DNA from: an uncultured Clostridia bacterium | GTDB taxonomy: Bacteria > Bacillota_A > Clostridia > TANB77 > CAG-508 | Assembly (NCBI GenBank): GCA_947627825.1 | Contig: CANQXO010000002.1 | Coordinates: 1 to 42,254 of the forward strand | Direction: 5' to 3' | Length of the DNA: 42,254 bases | In this document: positions 1-8,975 of the stretch, one piece after another | Layout: every line of letters begins with the position of its first letter | Numbering within the stretch: the stretch's first letter is position 1 | Program-made: the position numbers and the translations under genes | Notes under the pieces: generated by a model | The model's database searches: none | Told to the model about the DNA's origin: nothing | Seen by the model: only the letters and a program-made list of their open reading frames with translations

Positions 1-807
1 ATTCAAACTTTCTTTATATTAGATGAATTTTCTAATATAGGACAAATACCGGATTTCGATAAAAAAATATCGACAAGTAGAAGTAGAGGAATTTCATTTA
101 GTGTAATTTTACAGAACCTAGACCAATTGAAAGCTTTATACGATAAATCTTATGAAACAATAATAGGTAACTGCGATACACATGTTTTCTTAGGTAGTAA
201 CTCTTATGCAACAGTTGAATATTTTTCGAAAGAATTAGGAGAAAAAACAATTACACATTATAGCAAATCTGTAAATAGAACAAATCAGAATGATAGAAGA
301 GGTTATAGTGAGTCAGATCAAATTATGGCAAGAGCACTAATGACACCGGACGAACTTAGAAGGATGAACAATGACGATTGTATAATTTTCGAAAAGGGTA
401 TTAAGCCAATAATGGCAAAAAAATATTTTTGGTTTAATAAATCAAAAATAACTCACGATTTAAATCCTGTAAGAATAAGTCATAATGATTATAATATAGA
501 AGATAGAGGTGAATGGAGAAAATATGATCCATATAATCCATTTACAGGAAATCAAATAGACGGAGAAAAAGAGCAAGACTTTAAAGTAGAATCGCTAGAT
601 GACTTATTTAATGATGATAATCAAGTAGAAGTTAATGAAAATAAACCTACAGAAATTGTTACACCAACAACGGACCAAATTCCAACTGAAACATTAAATT
701 CACTAAGACCGCCATCTATTGAAAGTTCTACAATGCCTGAAGACGAAATAGATATACAAAAAGAATTAGAAGCAAAATTTGATGAATTATTTGGACCTGT
801 CGAATAA
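1..807 (+). CDS. Type IV coupling protein (VirD4/TraG family), 3' part only
   Basis: The reading frame is open from the first base, so this is the C-terminal part (about 268 residues) of a gene that begins upstream. It starts with a Walker B-like stretch (FFILDEFSNIG), followed by TSRSRGISFSVILQNLDQL and NCDTHVFLG, the usual order in the TraG/VirD4 TraM-recognition region. These ATPases sit at the inner membrane and hand DNA-relaxase complexes to a type IV secretion channel during conjugation. The last 70 or so residues are acidic and low complexity, as is common in tails of these proteins. No other conjugation gene is in view; the next genes are chromosomal, so this may be an edge of an integrated element. 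An ATP-binding N-terminus cannot be checked here. Confidence 0.88.
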   Translation: MQTFFILDEFSNIGQIPDFDKKISTSRSRGISFSVILQNLDQLKALYDKSYETIIGNCDTHVFLGSNSYATVEYFSKELGEKTITHYSKSVNRTNQNDRRGYSESDQIMARALMTPDELRRMNNDDCIIFEKGIKPIMAKKYFWFNKSKITHDLNPVRISHNDYNIEDRGEWRKYDPYNPFTGNQIDGEKEQDFKVESLDDLFNDDNQVEVNENKPTEIVTPTTDQIPTETLNSLRPPSIESSTMPEDEIDIQKELEAKFDELFGPVE

Positions 808-832
808 ATAAATAAATAAAAAATAAAAAATA

Positions 833-882
833 AAAACTTGTTTTGAGTAGAATTAAATCGAAAAAAACAAGTTTTATTTTTT
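833..882 (+). terminator. Intrinsic terminator after the coupling protein gene
   Basis: A 12-bp perfect inverted repeat (AAAACTTGTTTT at 833-844, AAAACAAGTTTT at 864-875) is followed by an A and six T residues. It lies 26 bases after the coupling-protein stop. The rest of the gap up to 1036 is almost pure A/T and shows no gene. Confidence 0.75.
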
Positions 883-1036
883 ATCAAATTATAAATAAAA
901 TAATTAAATAAAATAATTAAATTAAATAAATAAATTAAATAAATATATAAAATATAAATTAAAATAAATATTAATATATTATTTACAAACAAGTGTTTTT
1001 ATGATATAAATAAATAAAAAAATAAAGAGGTAAAAA

Positions 1037-2074
1037 ATGAAATTTGTACATATTGCAGACATTCACTTTGATTGTCCATTTACAAGTATTTCTGATAGAG
1101 CTGATTTAGGTCAAGCAAGAAGGTTAGAACAAAGACAAGCATTCAAAAAAGTAATTGATTTTATAGAAGAAAATAAAGTAGATTATTTATTTATTAGTGG
1201 TGATTTGTATGAACAACAATATATTAGAAAATCAACAATTGATTATATAAATAATTTATTTAAACAAATAAAAAATACAAAAATATTTATTGCACCGGGA
1301 AATCATGACCCATATATAACAAAATCATATTATAAAACTTATGACTGGGCAAGTAATGTAAAAATATTTACATCAAGTGTAGAAAAAGTGGAAAATGATG
1401 ATGTAAATATTTATGGTTATGGTTTTAATAATTATGAAATGAATTTAAATCAATTAAATGATATAAAAATTGAAGAAAAAAATAAAATAAATATATTAAT
1501 TACACATGGTACTATAATAGAAGGAAATGAAATAAGTGGAATATATAATCCAATTAGTTTAAATGAATTAAATAAAAAAGGATTTGATTATATTGCATTA
1601 GGACATATACACAAAAGAGATAATTTATATCCAGGCTCATTAATTTCTTTAGGTTTTGATGAGTTAGGAGAACACGGATTTATTTATGGAGAAATAAATA
1701 ATAAAAAAATAAATAAAGAATTTATTAAAATTGATAATAGAGAATTTAAAGAAATAAATTTTGATATTTCAAAAATAAATTCAGAAGAAGAATTAATAGA
1801 AAAATTAAATATGATAAAAACAGAAAATAATTTATACAAAATTAATTTAATCGGAGAAAGAAATTTTACAATTAACATTAATTTAAAATTAATTCAAAAA
1901 AATATTATCAAAATTAAAGATGATACAAACTTAAAAATAGAATTAAAAGAAAATAATAATTCTTTAAAAGGAATTAGTATAAAAAAATTAAATGAAAAAT
2001 TAAATAATAATGAAATTAATCAAAAAAAATATGATGAGGTGGCAGAAATATTGGTAAAAATTCTCAATAACTAA
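1037..2074 (+). CDS. SbcD/YhaO-like DNA repair metallophosphoesterase
   Basis: 345 residues. The calcineurin-like phosphoesterase motifs appear in order: DIHFD near residue 8, ISGDLYE near 54, PGNHDPY near 90, THGT near 156 and GHIHKRD near 190, then a GSLISLGFDE segment typical of SbcD/Mre11 and YhaO. The family uses two metal ions (usually Mn) to cut DNA and works with an SMC-like ATPase; such an ATPase is encoded next (2458). ATG start with AAAGAGG upstream. The C-terminal third is low complexity and very rich in Lys, Asn and Ile, and is poorly conserved. Precise substrate is unknown; the YhaO type rather than true SbcD is suggested by length and by the partner gene. Confidence 0.85.
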   Translation: MKFVHIADIHFDCPFTSISDRADLGQARRLEQRQAFKKVIDFIEENKVDYLFISGDLYEQQYIRKSTIDYINNLFKQIKNTKIFIAPGNHDPYITKSYYKTYDWASNVKIFTSSVEKVENDDVNIYGYGFNNYEMNLNQLNDIKIEEKNKINILITHGTIIEGNEISGIYNPISLNELNKKGFDYIALGHIHKRDNLYPGSLISLGFDELGEHGFIYGEINNKKINKEFIKIDNREFKEINFDISKINSEEELIEKLNMIKTENNLYKINLIGERNFTININLKLIQKNIIKIKDDTNLKIELKENNNSLKGISIKKLNEKLNNNEINQKKYDEVAEILVKILNN

Positions 2075-2457
2075 AACAAATATCAAAAAACAAATTAAAA
2101 AATTAGAAAAAATACTAAATAAAAACACAATTTTTCGAAAAATTATAGAATAAAAAAATGTAAACTTGAAATTTTTAAAATGGAAAATTGAACACAAAAT
2201 CGACAAAACTCCAATTTGCTTAAAAGACAAAAAACAGAAAAACGAAAACAAAAATGCAAAAAAGTTAAAAAACATAGGGAAATTAATAAAAATCAGACAC
2301 AAAAGATTAACTAAAACAATCAAAAAAGCAATAAGTATTTTTGAATTCAAATTTGAAATATGAAATAAAAAGTAATCCTAAAATTGTAAAATTGTCAAAC
2401 AGACAAATAAAACATAAAAAATAATAATAAAAGTAAATCAAAAAACGGAGGCAAAAA
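2075..2457 (+). other. A-rich 383-base gap without a supported gene
   Basis: This stretch between the nuclease and its ATPase partner is strongly A-rich on the plus strand. A 65-codon TTG-started frame at 2166-2363 and a minus-strand frame at 2000-2350 exist, but neither has a ribosome binding site or recognisable protein. I see no terminator hairpin. It could be degraded coding sequence, since these two genes are usually closely linked. Confidence 0.5.
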
Positions 2458-4254
2458 TTGGAAATAGAAAAAATAAAAATTAATAATTATGGGCAAATTT
2501 CTAATAAAAATATTAACTTAGAAAAAATAAATATTATTTTTGGGAAAAATGAATCAGGAAAATCCACACTGTTAAATTTTGTCATTAATTTATTCTATAA
2601 TATTTCCAAAAATAAGAATGGAAAAAAATATTCTGACTATGAAAAATATTTTCCATGGAACGAAAATGAATTTTCAGGAAAAATTATTTATAAATTAGAT
2701 AATAATAAAAAATATGAAGTGTATAGAAATTTTAATAAAAAAAATCCAGAAATAATTGATGAAAATGGAAATGACATTTCTAATAATTTTAATATAGATA
2801 AAAAAACAGGAAATTTATTTTTTAGTGACCAAATTAAATTAGATAGAGAAACTCTTTTGTCTACTGTAGTTGCTTCACAAAATGAAACAATAATTGATGT
2901 CAATAATCAAAATTTATTAATTCAAAAAGTAGCTAACTTAGCAGAAAGCGGAGATGAAGATATATCATATAAAAAGTCTATAGCTAAGCTAGATAAATTA
3001 TTACTTACAGAAGTTGGAACAGAAAAAAGTCAAGATAGACCAATTAATATTGCAAAAGAAAATATAAAAAAATATGAAAATGAATTGGAAGATATAAAAG
3101 AAATTGAAGATTTAAAATATTCAATAGAAGAAAAAAGTAATAAAATAAATGAAGAAATTATATATGAAAAAAATAATCAAGTAATTTATGAAAAAATAAA
3201 TACAGTTTTAAAAAACAATAGAGCTGAGTCAGAACAAATAGATGTAAAAAAAAGAATATTTGAAGAAAATAAAAATAAGATTGAAAAATTAAAAGAGCAA
3301 AAAGAAAATAATAAAAATAAAAAAAGTAATATTATTTTTTATAGTATATTAGCAATGTTAATTTTGCTATGTATGATAAGTTTTATTTTTATAAAAAATA
3401 AAATCGTAAATTTTTTACTAATAGGTTTAATAATAATATGGAGTTTAATTATTTTTATAAAAAATAAAAAAATAAATTCAAAAAATTTAAAACTACAAAT
3501 AGAAGCATTAGAAAATAATAATTTGGAATTAAAAAAAGAAATAAATAATTTAGAAGAAAAATTAAAAGAAAAAAATCAAAAAGAAAAAGACGAATTAATT
3601 AAAATATATGGAAAAGAAATTGAAGATTTATTTAATTATAAATTGTTGGAACAAGTTCAAAGTGAAAACAAAAATAATTTAGATAATTTAAATCTTGAAT
3701 TACATAAATTAAAATTGAATTTAGAAAATATCGAACCCAAAATAGAAAAAATTGCAGAACTAGAAGAAAAGCTAGATATTGAAAAAAATAATTTAGAAAA
3801 ATTAGAAGAAAAAAATGATGCATTTAAATTAGCAAAAGAAATATTACAAGATGCATATACCGAAATGAAAAATAGTGTAACTCCAAAATTTAATAATAAT
3901 TTATCAAAAAATATTGAAAAATTATCAAACCATAAATATAAAAAAGTAAGTTTAAATGATGGAATAATGGTGGAATTAGATAATGGAAAGTATATTTTAG
4001 CAGATTTATTGAGTACAGGAACAATTGAGCAAATTTATCTGGCACTTAGACTTTCAGTTATTGATGAAATTTCTCCAGAAAAGTTACCGATTTTTTTAGA
4101 TGAAACTTTTGCGTATTATGATGATGAAAGATTAGAGTCTGCACTGAAATTTTTAACTCAAATAGATAATCAAATTTTAATTTTTACATGTACAAAAAGA
4201 GAAATGTATGTGTTAGATAAATTAAAAATAAAATATAATTTAGTTGAATTATAA
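2458..4254 (+). CDS. SbcC/YhaN-like AAA ATPase with central membrane hairpin
   Basis: 598 residues from a TTG start with GGAGG 7 bases upstream. The N-terminus has a Walker A site (FGKNESGKST, about residues 28-37). The middle is coiled coil, interrupted at about residues 292-342 by two hydrophobic segments separated by a short loop, a feature of the YhaN-type branch. The C-terminus has an ABC signature-like LSTGTIEQIYLALRL and a Walker B site (PIFLDETFAYYDD). It presumably forms a membrane-tethered nuclease-ATPase complex with the metallophosphoesterase upstream. It is much shorter than Bacillus YhaN (over 900 residues), mainly through shorter coiled coils. Function in repair or DNA-end processing is inferred from the family. 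Confidence 0.82.
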   Translation: MEIEKIKINNYGQISNKNINLEKINIIFGKNESGKSTLLNFVINLFYNISKNKNGKKYSDYEKYFPWNENEFSGKIIYKLDNNKKYEVYRNFNKKNPEIIDENGNDISNNFNIDKKTGNLFFSDQIKLDRETLLSTVVASQNETIIDVNNQNLLIQKVANLAESGDEDISYKKSIAKLDKLLLTEVGTEKSQDRPINIAKENIKKYENELEDIKEIEDLKYSIEEKSNKINEEIIYEKNNQVIYEKINTVLKNNRAESEQIDVKKRIFEENKNKIEKLKEQKENNKNKKSNIIFYSILAMLILLCMISFIFIKNKIVNFLLIGLIIIWSLIIFIKNKKINSKNLKLQIEALENNNLELKKEINNLEEKLKEKNQKEKDELIKIYGKEIEDLFNYKLLEQVQSENKNNLDNLNLELHKLKLNLENIEPKIEKIAELEEKLDIEKNNLEKLEEKNDAFKLAKEILQDAYTEMKNSVTPKFNNNLSKNIEKLSNHKYKKVSLNDGIMVELDNGKYILADLLSTGTIEQIYLALRLSVIDEISPEKLPIFLDETFAYYDDERLESALKFLTQIDNQILIFTCTKREMYVLDKLKIKYNLVEL

Positions 4255-4298
4255 AAAATAGAAAATAATAAAAAATAAAAACATAATAAAATACAATA

Positions 4299-4331
4299 AA
4301 AAAAAGGTTGTGCACTCTGCATGTGCACAAC
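4299..4331 (-). terminator. Terminator of the minus-strand CDF gene
   Basis: A perfect 9-bp inverted repeat (GTTGTGCAC at 4307-4315, GTGCACAAC at 4323-4331) sits just past the stop of the minus-strand gene. Read on the minus strand it is followed by a long T run (A run at 4298-4305 on plus). On the plus strand it is followed only by TTTATT, so it may work weakly for the ATPase gene as well. Confidence 0.75.
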
Positions 4332-4335
4332 TTTA

Positions 4336-5193
4336 TTAAATAGGATTAACATGTATAATAGCTAAATAAACGAATTCAAGTTTATTTAATTCTTTTTCTA
4401 ATTTGTCAGCAATTTCATGACTTTTGAAAGTAGTCATATTACCATCAACAAAAATTGTAATAGAAATTAAGTACCTATAACCAACAGGAGAAGAAGTAAA
4501 GTGATTTGTTTTCTGAATTTCAGGATATTTTTTAATAATATCTAAAACTATATTTCTATAATTTTCATCCAAAGATTTATCCATTAATATATTATAACTT
4601 TCAACAAAGATCTTAGCACCAGTATAACAAATCCATACAGAAATACCAATTCCAACGATATTATCAAACCAGTAAATATTTATTAAACTTAAAAGTGTAG
4701 ATATAAGTGTAAAGGTTGTAGCTATACAGTCATTTCTATGATCTTTCAAATTAGCTGTTAAAAGCAAGCTAGGATTTTTCTTAGATAAAGATTTTGTATA
4801 AAAATATAAAGAAGCTTTAGTAATAATTGTGACAACACAAACTAAAACTAGTATCCAAGAAAAAGTAAAAGTTGTACCTTGTATAATGTTTTTTACAGAG
4901 TCAAGTAAAATTTTAATTGCAAGAGAAATCATACCAATGCTGATAAAAAGTGAAAAAAGATATTCAGCTTTTCCATGTCCCATGTTGTGGTCATTATCAC
5001 CGGGTTTACTAGCAATTTTGCCTCCAAGAAAAGTCATAGTAGATGCAAAAATGTCACTAGCACTATTTGCACTATCTGCAATCATGGCTTGACTACGAGT
5101 AAATAAGCCAATTGCAAGTTTAATAATAAGTAAAAATATATTGCCAATAATACCAACAAAGCCAGCAATTTTAGTTTCTTTAAATCTTTCCAT
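4336..5193 (-). CDS. Cation diffusion facilitator family metal exporter
   Basis: 285 residues with about six membrane helices and a soluble C-terminal domain of about 90 residues, the usual CDF length and layout. Metal-site positions are N43xxxD47 in helix 2 (ADSANSASD) and D151xxxD155 in helix 5 (DHRND). Zinc CDFs normally have His at the positions held here by Asn43 and Asp151. An N/D-xxx-D pattern is typical of the manganese group, so Mn(II) efflux is the better guess, with iron or other divalent ions possible. The HNMGHGKAEYL loop after helix 2 is also characteristic. It stands alone on the minus strand between plus-strand genes and has its own terminator. Confidence 0.88.
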   Translation of the reverse strand: MERFKETKIAGFVGIIGNIFLLIIKLAIGLFTRSQAMIADSANSASDIFASTMTFLGGKIASKPGDNDHNMGHGKAEYLFSLFISIGMISLAIKILLDSVKNIIQGTTFTFSWILVLVCVVTIITKASLYFYTKSLSKKNPSLLLTANLKDHRNDCIATTFTLISTLLSLINIYWFDNIVGIGISVWICYTGAKIFVESYNILMDKSLDENYRNIVLDIIKKYPEIQKTNHFTSSPVGYRYLISITIFVDGNMTTFKSHEIADKLEKELNKLEFVYLAIIHVNPI

Positions 5194-5342
5194 ATAATTA
5201 GTACCTTTCCATAATTCTATAAAACTCTTATATTATAACATATTTAATTATATTTTTACAACTTGTATTATATAATTATATAATTGAAATGTTTTTGCAT
5301 AGCAAATATGTAAAAAAGCTTTAGATATATAATTTAATGGGC

Positions 5343-5371
5343 TTGAAAGAATAACGAAAATGTTGTATAAT
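5343..5371 (+). promoter_or_regulatory. SigmaA-type promoter for prfA
   Basis: TTGAAA at 5343-5348 and TATAAT at 5366-5371 are separated by 17 bases. The start codon of prfA is 42 bases further on, behind AAGGAG. Confidence 0.75.
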
Positions 5372-5412
5372 AATTAAGTAAATTTTAACAGAAAAGTTTA
5401 TAAGGAGTTTGT

Positions 5413-6471
5413 ATGTTTGAGAATTTAGAGGAAATTGAAAAGAAATTTAATGAGCTTACGGAAAAAATTAGTGACCCAGAAGTAATTTCAAATCAAAATG
5501 AATGGCGTAAAATGATGAAAGAGCGCTCTAGTATTGAGCAGATTGTAGAAAAATATAGAGAATATAAAGCAGTTCAAAAAGATTTAGAAGATGCAAAAGA
5601 AATGATGAACGATAGTGAACTTAAAGATTTAGCTGAGGAAGAAATGCTAAAAGCAAAAGAAAAGCTTCCTATATTAGAAGAGGAATTAAAGAAACTTTTA
5701 ATTCCAAAAGACCCAGATGATGACAAAAATGTAATTTGTGAAATAAGAGCTGGAGCAGGAGGAGAGGAAGCTGCTTTATTTGCAAGTACCTTATTTAGAA
5801 TGTACTCAATGTACTGCGATTTAAAAGGTTGGAAGTTGGAAGTGCTAAATGAAAATGCTACCGAACTTGGTGGAATAAAGGAAATTTCATTTATTGTAAA
5901 AGGAGAAGGCGCATATAGTAGACTAAAATTTGAAAGTGGAGTTCATAGAGTACAAAGAGTTCCAGAAACAGAAGCAAGTGGAAGAATCCATACATCTACT
6001 GCTTCCGTAGCGGTTTTGCCAGAAGTAGAAGATGTAGACATTGAAATAAATCCAGCAGATATAAAGATGGAAGTGTTTAGAGCATCTGGTGCTGGAGGAC
6101 AACATATTAATAAAACCTCATCAGCAGTTAGACTAATTCACATTCCAACTGGTATGGTAGCAGAATGTCAAACAGAAAGGTCACAAGTTCAAAATAGAGA
6201 TTATGCAATGAGATTATTAAGATCAAGACTTTACGAAATAGAAAAAGCAAAAAGAGATGATGAAAGAGAAAGTGAAAGAAGAAGTCAAATAGGTAATGCT
6301 GATAGAAGTGAAAAAATAAGAACTTATAATTATCCTCAAGGAAGAATTACAGACCATAGAATTGGACTTAGTGTATATCAAATGGAAAGTTTTTTAAATG
6401 GAAACATAGACTTTATGATAGACAATTTGATTGCTGCAGATACAGCTGAAAAGCTACAGGGAAATGATTAA
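5413..6471 (+). CDS. prfA: Peptide chain release factor 1
   Basis: 352 residues. It carries the universal GGQ motif (residues 228-230, [16 protein letters not shown]), which triggers peptidyl-tRNA hydrolysis, and a PxT-type stop-codon recognition tripeptide (PET, 184-186) in the [13 protein letters not shown] context. PxT identifies RF1, which reads UAA and UAG; RF2 would have SPF. Length is normal for RF1. ATG start with AAGGAG upstream. The usual neighbour prmC (GGQ methyltransferase) does not follow; a ZIP transporter does. The gene has no frame break, and stop codons elsewhere in the window are standard, so the termination code looks ordinary. Confidence 0.97.
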   Translation: MFENLEEIEKKFNELTEKISDPEVISNQNEWRKMMKERSSIEQIVEKYREYKAVQKDLEDAKEMMNDSELKDLAEEEMLKAKEKLPILEEELKKLLIPKDPDDDKNVICEIRAGAGGEEAALFASTLFRMYSMYCDLKGWKLEVLNENATELGGIKEISFIVKGEGAYSRLKFESGVHRVQRVPETEASGRIHTSTASVAVLPEVEDVDIEINPADIKMEVFRASGAGGQHINKTSSAVRLIHIPTGMVAECQTERSQVQNRDYAMRLLRSRLYEIEKAKRDDERESERRSQIGNADRSEKIRTYNYPQGRITDHRIGLSVYQMESFLNGNIDFMIDNLIAADTAEKLQGND

Positions 6472-6522
6472 CAAGTCGACATAATTTGCACGAGAAAAAT
6501 GTATAATAAGGGCAAAAGAAGC

Positions 6523-6549
6523 ACATCCGTAGTAGGATGTACTTTTTTT
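6523..6549 (+). terminator. Intrinsic terminator after prfA
   Basis: ACATCC (6523-6528) pairs with GGATGT (6535-6540) across a GTAGTA loop and is followed by AC and seven T residues. Confidence 0.8.
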
Positions 6550-6597
6550 GTTCTATTTCTATGAAATAATAATAGAATAAAATCAAGGAGAGAAAAA

Positions 6598-7329
6598 ATG
6601 TTAAAAATATCTTTGCTTGGTTTATTTTTTGGAACAATAGGAACTACTTTTGGAGGGTTAATAGGAGTATTTTCAAAAAGAAGTTCAAATAAATTTTTAA
6701 GTGTTGTGCTTGCATTTGCATCTGGATTAATGCTTGCTGTTGTGTGCTTTGACTTAATTCCAGAAGCTCTAGAAATGACAACAGTTTATACAGTATTCTT
6801 AGGTGTGATTTTGGGAATTGCAACAATGATTGGTTGTGATAGTCTAGTAAATAAAAAGTTTAAAATTAATGGAGCTACTAATATGGGATTAATAAAAACA
6901 GGAATAATTATAAGTATAGGGCTCGCACTTCACAACATACCAGAGGGGTTAGCAATAGGTTCGGGATTTGAGGCATCAACTACTTTAGGTTTTTCACTAG
7001 CAATAGCAATTGCACTTCATGATGTACCAGAAGGATTAGCAATGGCAGTGCCAATGAAAAATGGAGGGATGAAACCGATTAAAGTAATGTTTTATGTAAT
7101 AATGTCAGGAATTGCAACAGGAATAGGAGCATTAATAGGAGCAATAGTTGGAAACATATCAATAACTGTTATTGCACTATGTCTAGCATTTGCAGCAGGA
7201 GCAATGCTTTATATTGTATCAGGAGAACTTGTTCCAGAGTCTAATAAATTATATCAAGGAAGGCTCACAGCCGTAGGAAATATGATTGGGTTTTTAGTAG
7301 GACTTTTCGCAATGATAATAAATGGATAA
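6598..7329 (+). CDS. ZIP family divalent metal transporter
   Basis: 243 residues, mostly hydrophobic, about eight membrane helices. Two signature metal-binding motifs of the family are present: HNIPEGLAIG starting at His112 and HDVPEGLAMA starting at His141. ZIP proteins bring zinc, iron or manganese into the cytoplasm; the short, loop-poor form resembles bacterial ZupT/GufA. ATG start behind AAGGAGAG. It is separated from prfA by a terminator, so it is probably its own transcription unit. Substrate cannot be set from sequence. Together with the CDF exporter two genes away it suggests local metal homeostasis functions, but shared control is not shown. Confidence 0.9.
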   Translation: MLKISLLGLFFGTIGTTFGGLIGVFSKRSSNKFLSVVLAFASGLMLAVVCFDLIPEALEMTTVYTVFLGVILGIATMIGCDSLVNKKFKINGATNMGLIKTGIIISIGLALHNIPEGLAIGSGFEASTTLGFSLAIAIALHDVPEGLAMAVPMKNGGMKPIKVMFYVIMSGIATGIGALIGAIVGNISITVIALCLAFAAGAMLYIVSGELVPESNKLYQGRLTAVGNMIGFLVGLFAMIING

Positions 7330-7409
7330 AAAATAAAATACCATTATAATCACCTTCTACCTAAAAGGTAAAATTATATAAATCACATGGAAAAGTCAAG
7401 TAAAAAAGT

Positions 7410-7438
7410 TTGACACAAAAAAATAATGATGATATAAT
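7410..7438 (+). promoter_or_regulatory. Consensus sigmaA promoter for proS
   Basis: TTGACA at 7410-7415 and TATAAT at 7433-7438 with a 17-base spacer: a full consensus. It lies 48 bases before the chosen proS start. I see no T-box element in this short leader. Confidence 0.88.
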
Positions 7439-7486
7439 TTTTACTGTTAAAATGCATTATTAAAGAGAATGAAAGGAAAAGGTGTA

Positions 7487-8926
7487 ATGAGCGATAACAA
7501 TGATTTTGTAAAAGATATTACAAATATTGATGAAGATTTTGCACAATGGTATACAGATATAGTAATTAAAGCAGAATTAGCAGATTATGCAGATACTAAA
7601 GGATGCATAGCAATAAAACCATATGGTTATGCGATTTGGGAGCGAATACAAGAATATACTGATAAAAAGTTTAAGGAAACAGGAGTTGAAAATGTATACT
7701 TTCCAGTTTTAATTCCAGAAAGTCTATTGCAAAAAGAAAAAGATCATGTAGAAGGATTTGCACCAGAAGTAGCATGGGTTACAGAAGCGGGTGGGGAACA
7801 ATTAGATGAAAAGCTATGTATAAGACCTACTTCAGAAACTATATTTGCAACTATGTATGCAAAATGGCTAAGCTCTTGGAGAGATTTACCTTTTGTATAT
7901 AATCAATGGTGTAATGTATTGAGATGGGAAAAAGAGACTAGACCTTTTTTAAGATCTAGAGAGTTTTTATGGCAAGAAGGTCATACAATTCACGAAACTG
8001 AGAAAGAAGCCATGGATAGAACAATCCAAATGCTTGATGTATATGCAGATGTTGTACAAAATTTATTAGCTATACCAGTAATTAAAGGAATCAAAACAGA
8101 AAGTGAAAAATTTGCAGGAGCTGAATCAACATATACAATAGAAAGTATGATGCATGATGGCAGGGCTTTACAAACAGCTACATCACATTATTTTGGACAA
8201 AATTTCACAAAACCTTTTGAAATAAAATTTCAAAATAGGGAAGGGAAAGAGGAATATGCTTATCAGACTTCATGGGGAATCAGCACAAGACTAATTGGCG
8301 GATTGATAATGTCACATGGTGATAACAGAGGTCTAAAATTACCACCTAAAGTTGCACCTATTCAAATTGTAATTGTTCCAATTGCACAACATAAGGAAGG
8401 TGTTCTTGAAAAGGTTGGAGAATTAAAAAATAAGTTATCTAATCTTTTTAGAGTTAAAGTAGATGATAGAGACAAATACTCTCCTGGATATAAATTTAAT
8501 TATTGGGAGATGAAGGGAGTTCCTATTAGATTAGAAATAGGACCAAGAGATATAGAAAATAATCAATGTGTATTAGTTAGAAGAGACAATCAAGAAAAAA
8601 TCACTGTGGCATTAGATAATGTAGAAAATGAAATTTCAAAGTTATTAGATGATATACAGAAAAATATGTTTGAAATGTGCAAAAGGAGATTAGAAGAAAA
8701 AACTAGCATAGCAACTAATATGGAAGAATTAAAAAAAATAATGGAGCAAAACCAAGGATTTATAAAAGCAATGTGGTGTGGTAGCAAAGAATGTGAGGAC
8801 AAAATAAGAGAACTAACAGGAGCCAAATCAAGATGTATTCCATTTGAACAAAATATAATAAACAATAGTTGCGTTTGTTGTGGAAAAGAGGCAAATAAAA
8901 TGGTAGTTTGGGGAAGACAATACTAA
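7487..8926 (+). CDS. proS: Prolyl-tRNA synthetase (short, archaeal/eukaryotic-like type)
   Basis: 479 residues from the ATG at 7487, which has AGGAAAAGG just upstream; an in-frame ATG at 7469 lacks such spacing. Class II synthetase motifs are visible: [29 protein letters not shown] (motif 2 region), [21 protein letters not shown], and motif 3 in the [19 protein letters not shown] segment. An anticodon-binding domain follows, then a C-terminal segment with Cys residues ([14 protein letters not shown]), the zinc-like extension of the ProS type 3 group. This differs from the long E. coli-type enzyme with an editing insertion. It charges tRNA-Pro. The pcrA gene follows after 49 bases and may be co-transcribed. 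Confidence 0.96.
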   Translation: MSDNNDFVKDITNIDEDFAQWYTDIVIKAELADYADTKGCIAIKPYGYAIWERIQEYTDKKFKETGVENVYFPVLIPESLLQKEKDHVEGFAPEVAWVTEAGGEQLDEKLCIRPTSETIFATMYAKWLSSWRDLPFVYNQWCNVLRWEKETRPFLRSREFLWQEGHTIHETEKEAMDRTIQMLDVYADVVQNLLAIPVIKGIKTESEKFAGAESTYTIESMMHDGRALQTATSHYFGQNFTKPFEIKFQNREGKEEYAYQTSWGISTRLIGGLIMSHGDNRGLKLPPKVAPIQIVIVPIAQHKEGVLEKVGELKNKLSNLFRVKVDDRDKYSPGYKFNYWEMKGVPIRLEIGPRDIENNQCVLVRRDNQEKITVALDNVENEISKLLDDIQKNMFEMCKRRLEEKTSIATNMEELKKIMEQNQGFIKAMWCGSKECEDKIRELTGAKSRCIPFEQNIINNSCVCCGKEANKMVVWGRQY

Positions 8927-8975
8927 TTTATTAAAAGACCTATCAAAAAATATAGCATAAGAGAGGAATATATAA

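Noticed and set aside
621..992. Minus-strand 123-codon hydrophobic frame at the end of the coupling protein
   Set aside because: Made of translated A/T repeats and antisense to coding sequence; no ribosome binding site.
2166..2363. A 65-codon lysine-rich frame between the nuclease and ATPase genes
   Set aside because: TTG start without a ribosome binding site, composition equal to the A-rich background, and an equally long frame on the opposite strand.
7330..7486. A T-box or other leader in front of proS
   Set aside because: The transcript from the consensus promoter would have only about 40 bases of leader, and no T-box sequence is visible.
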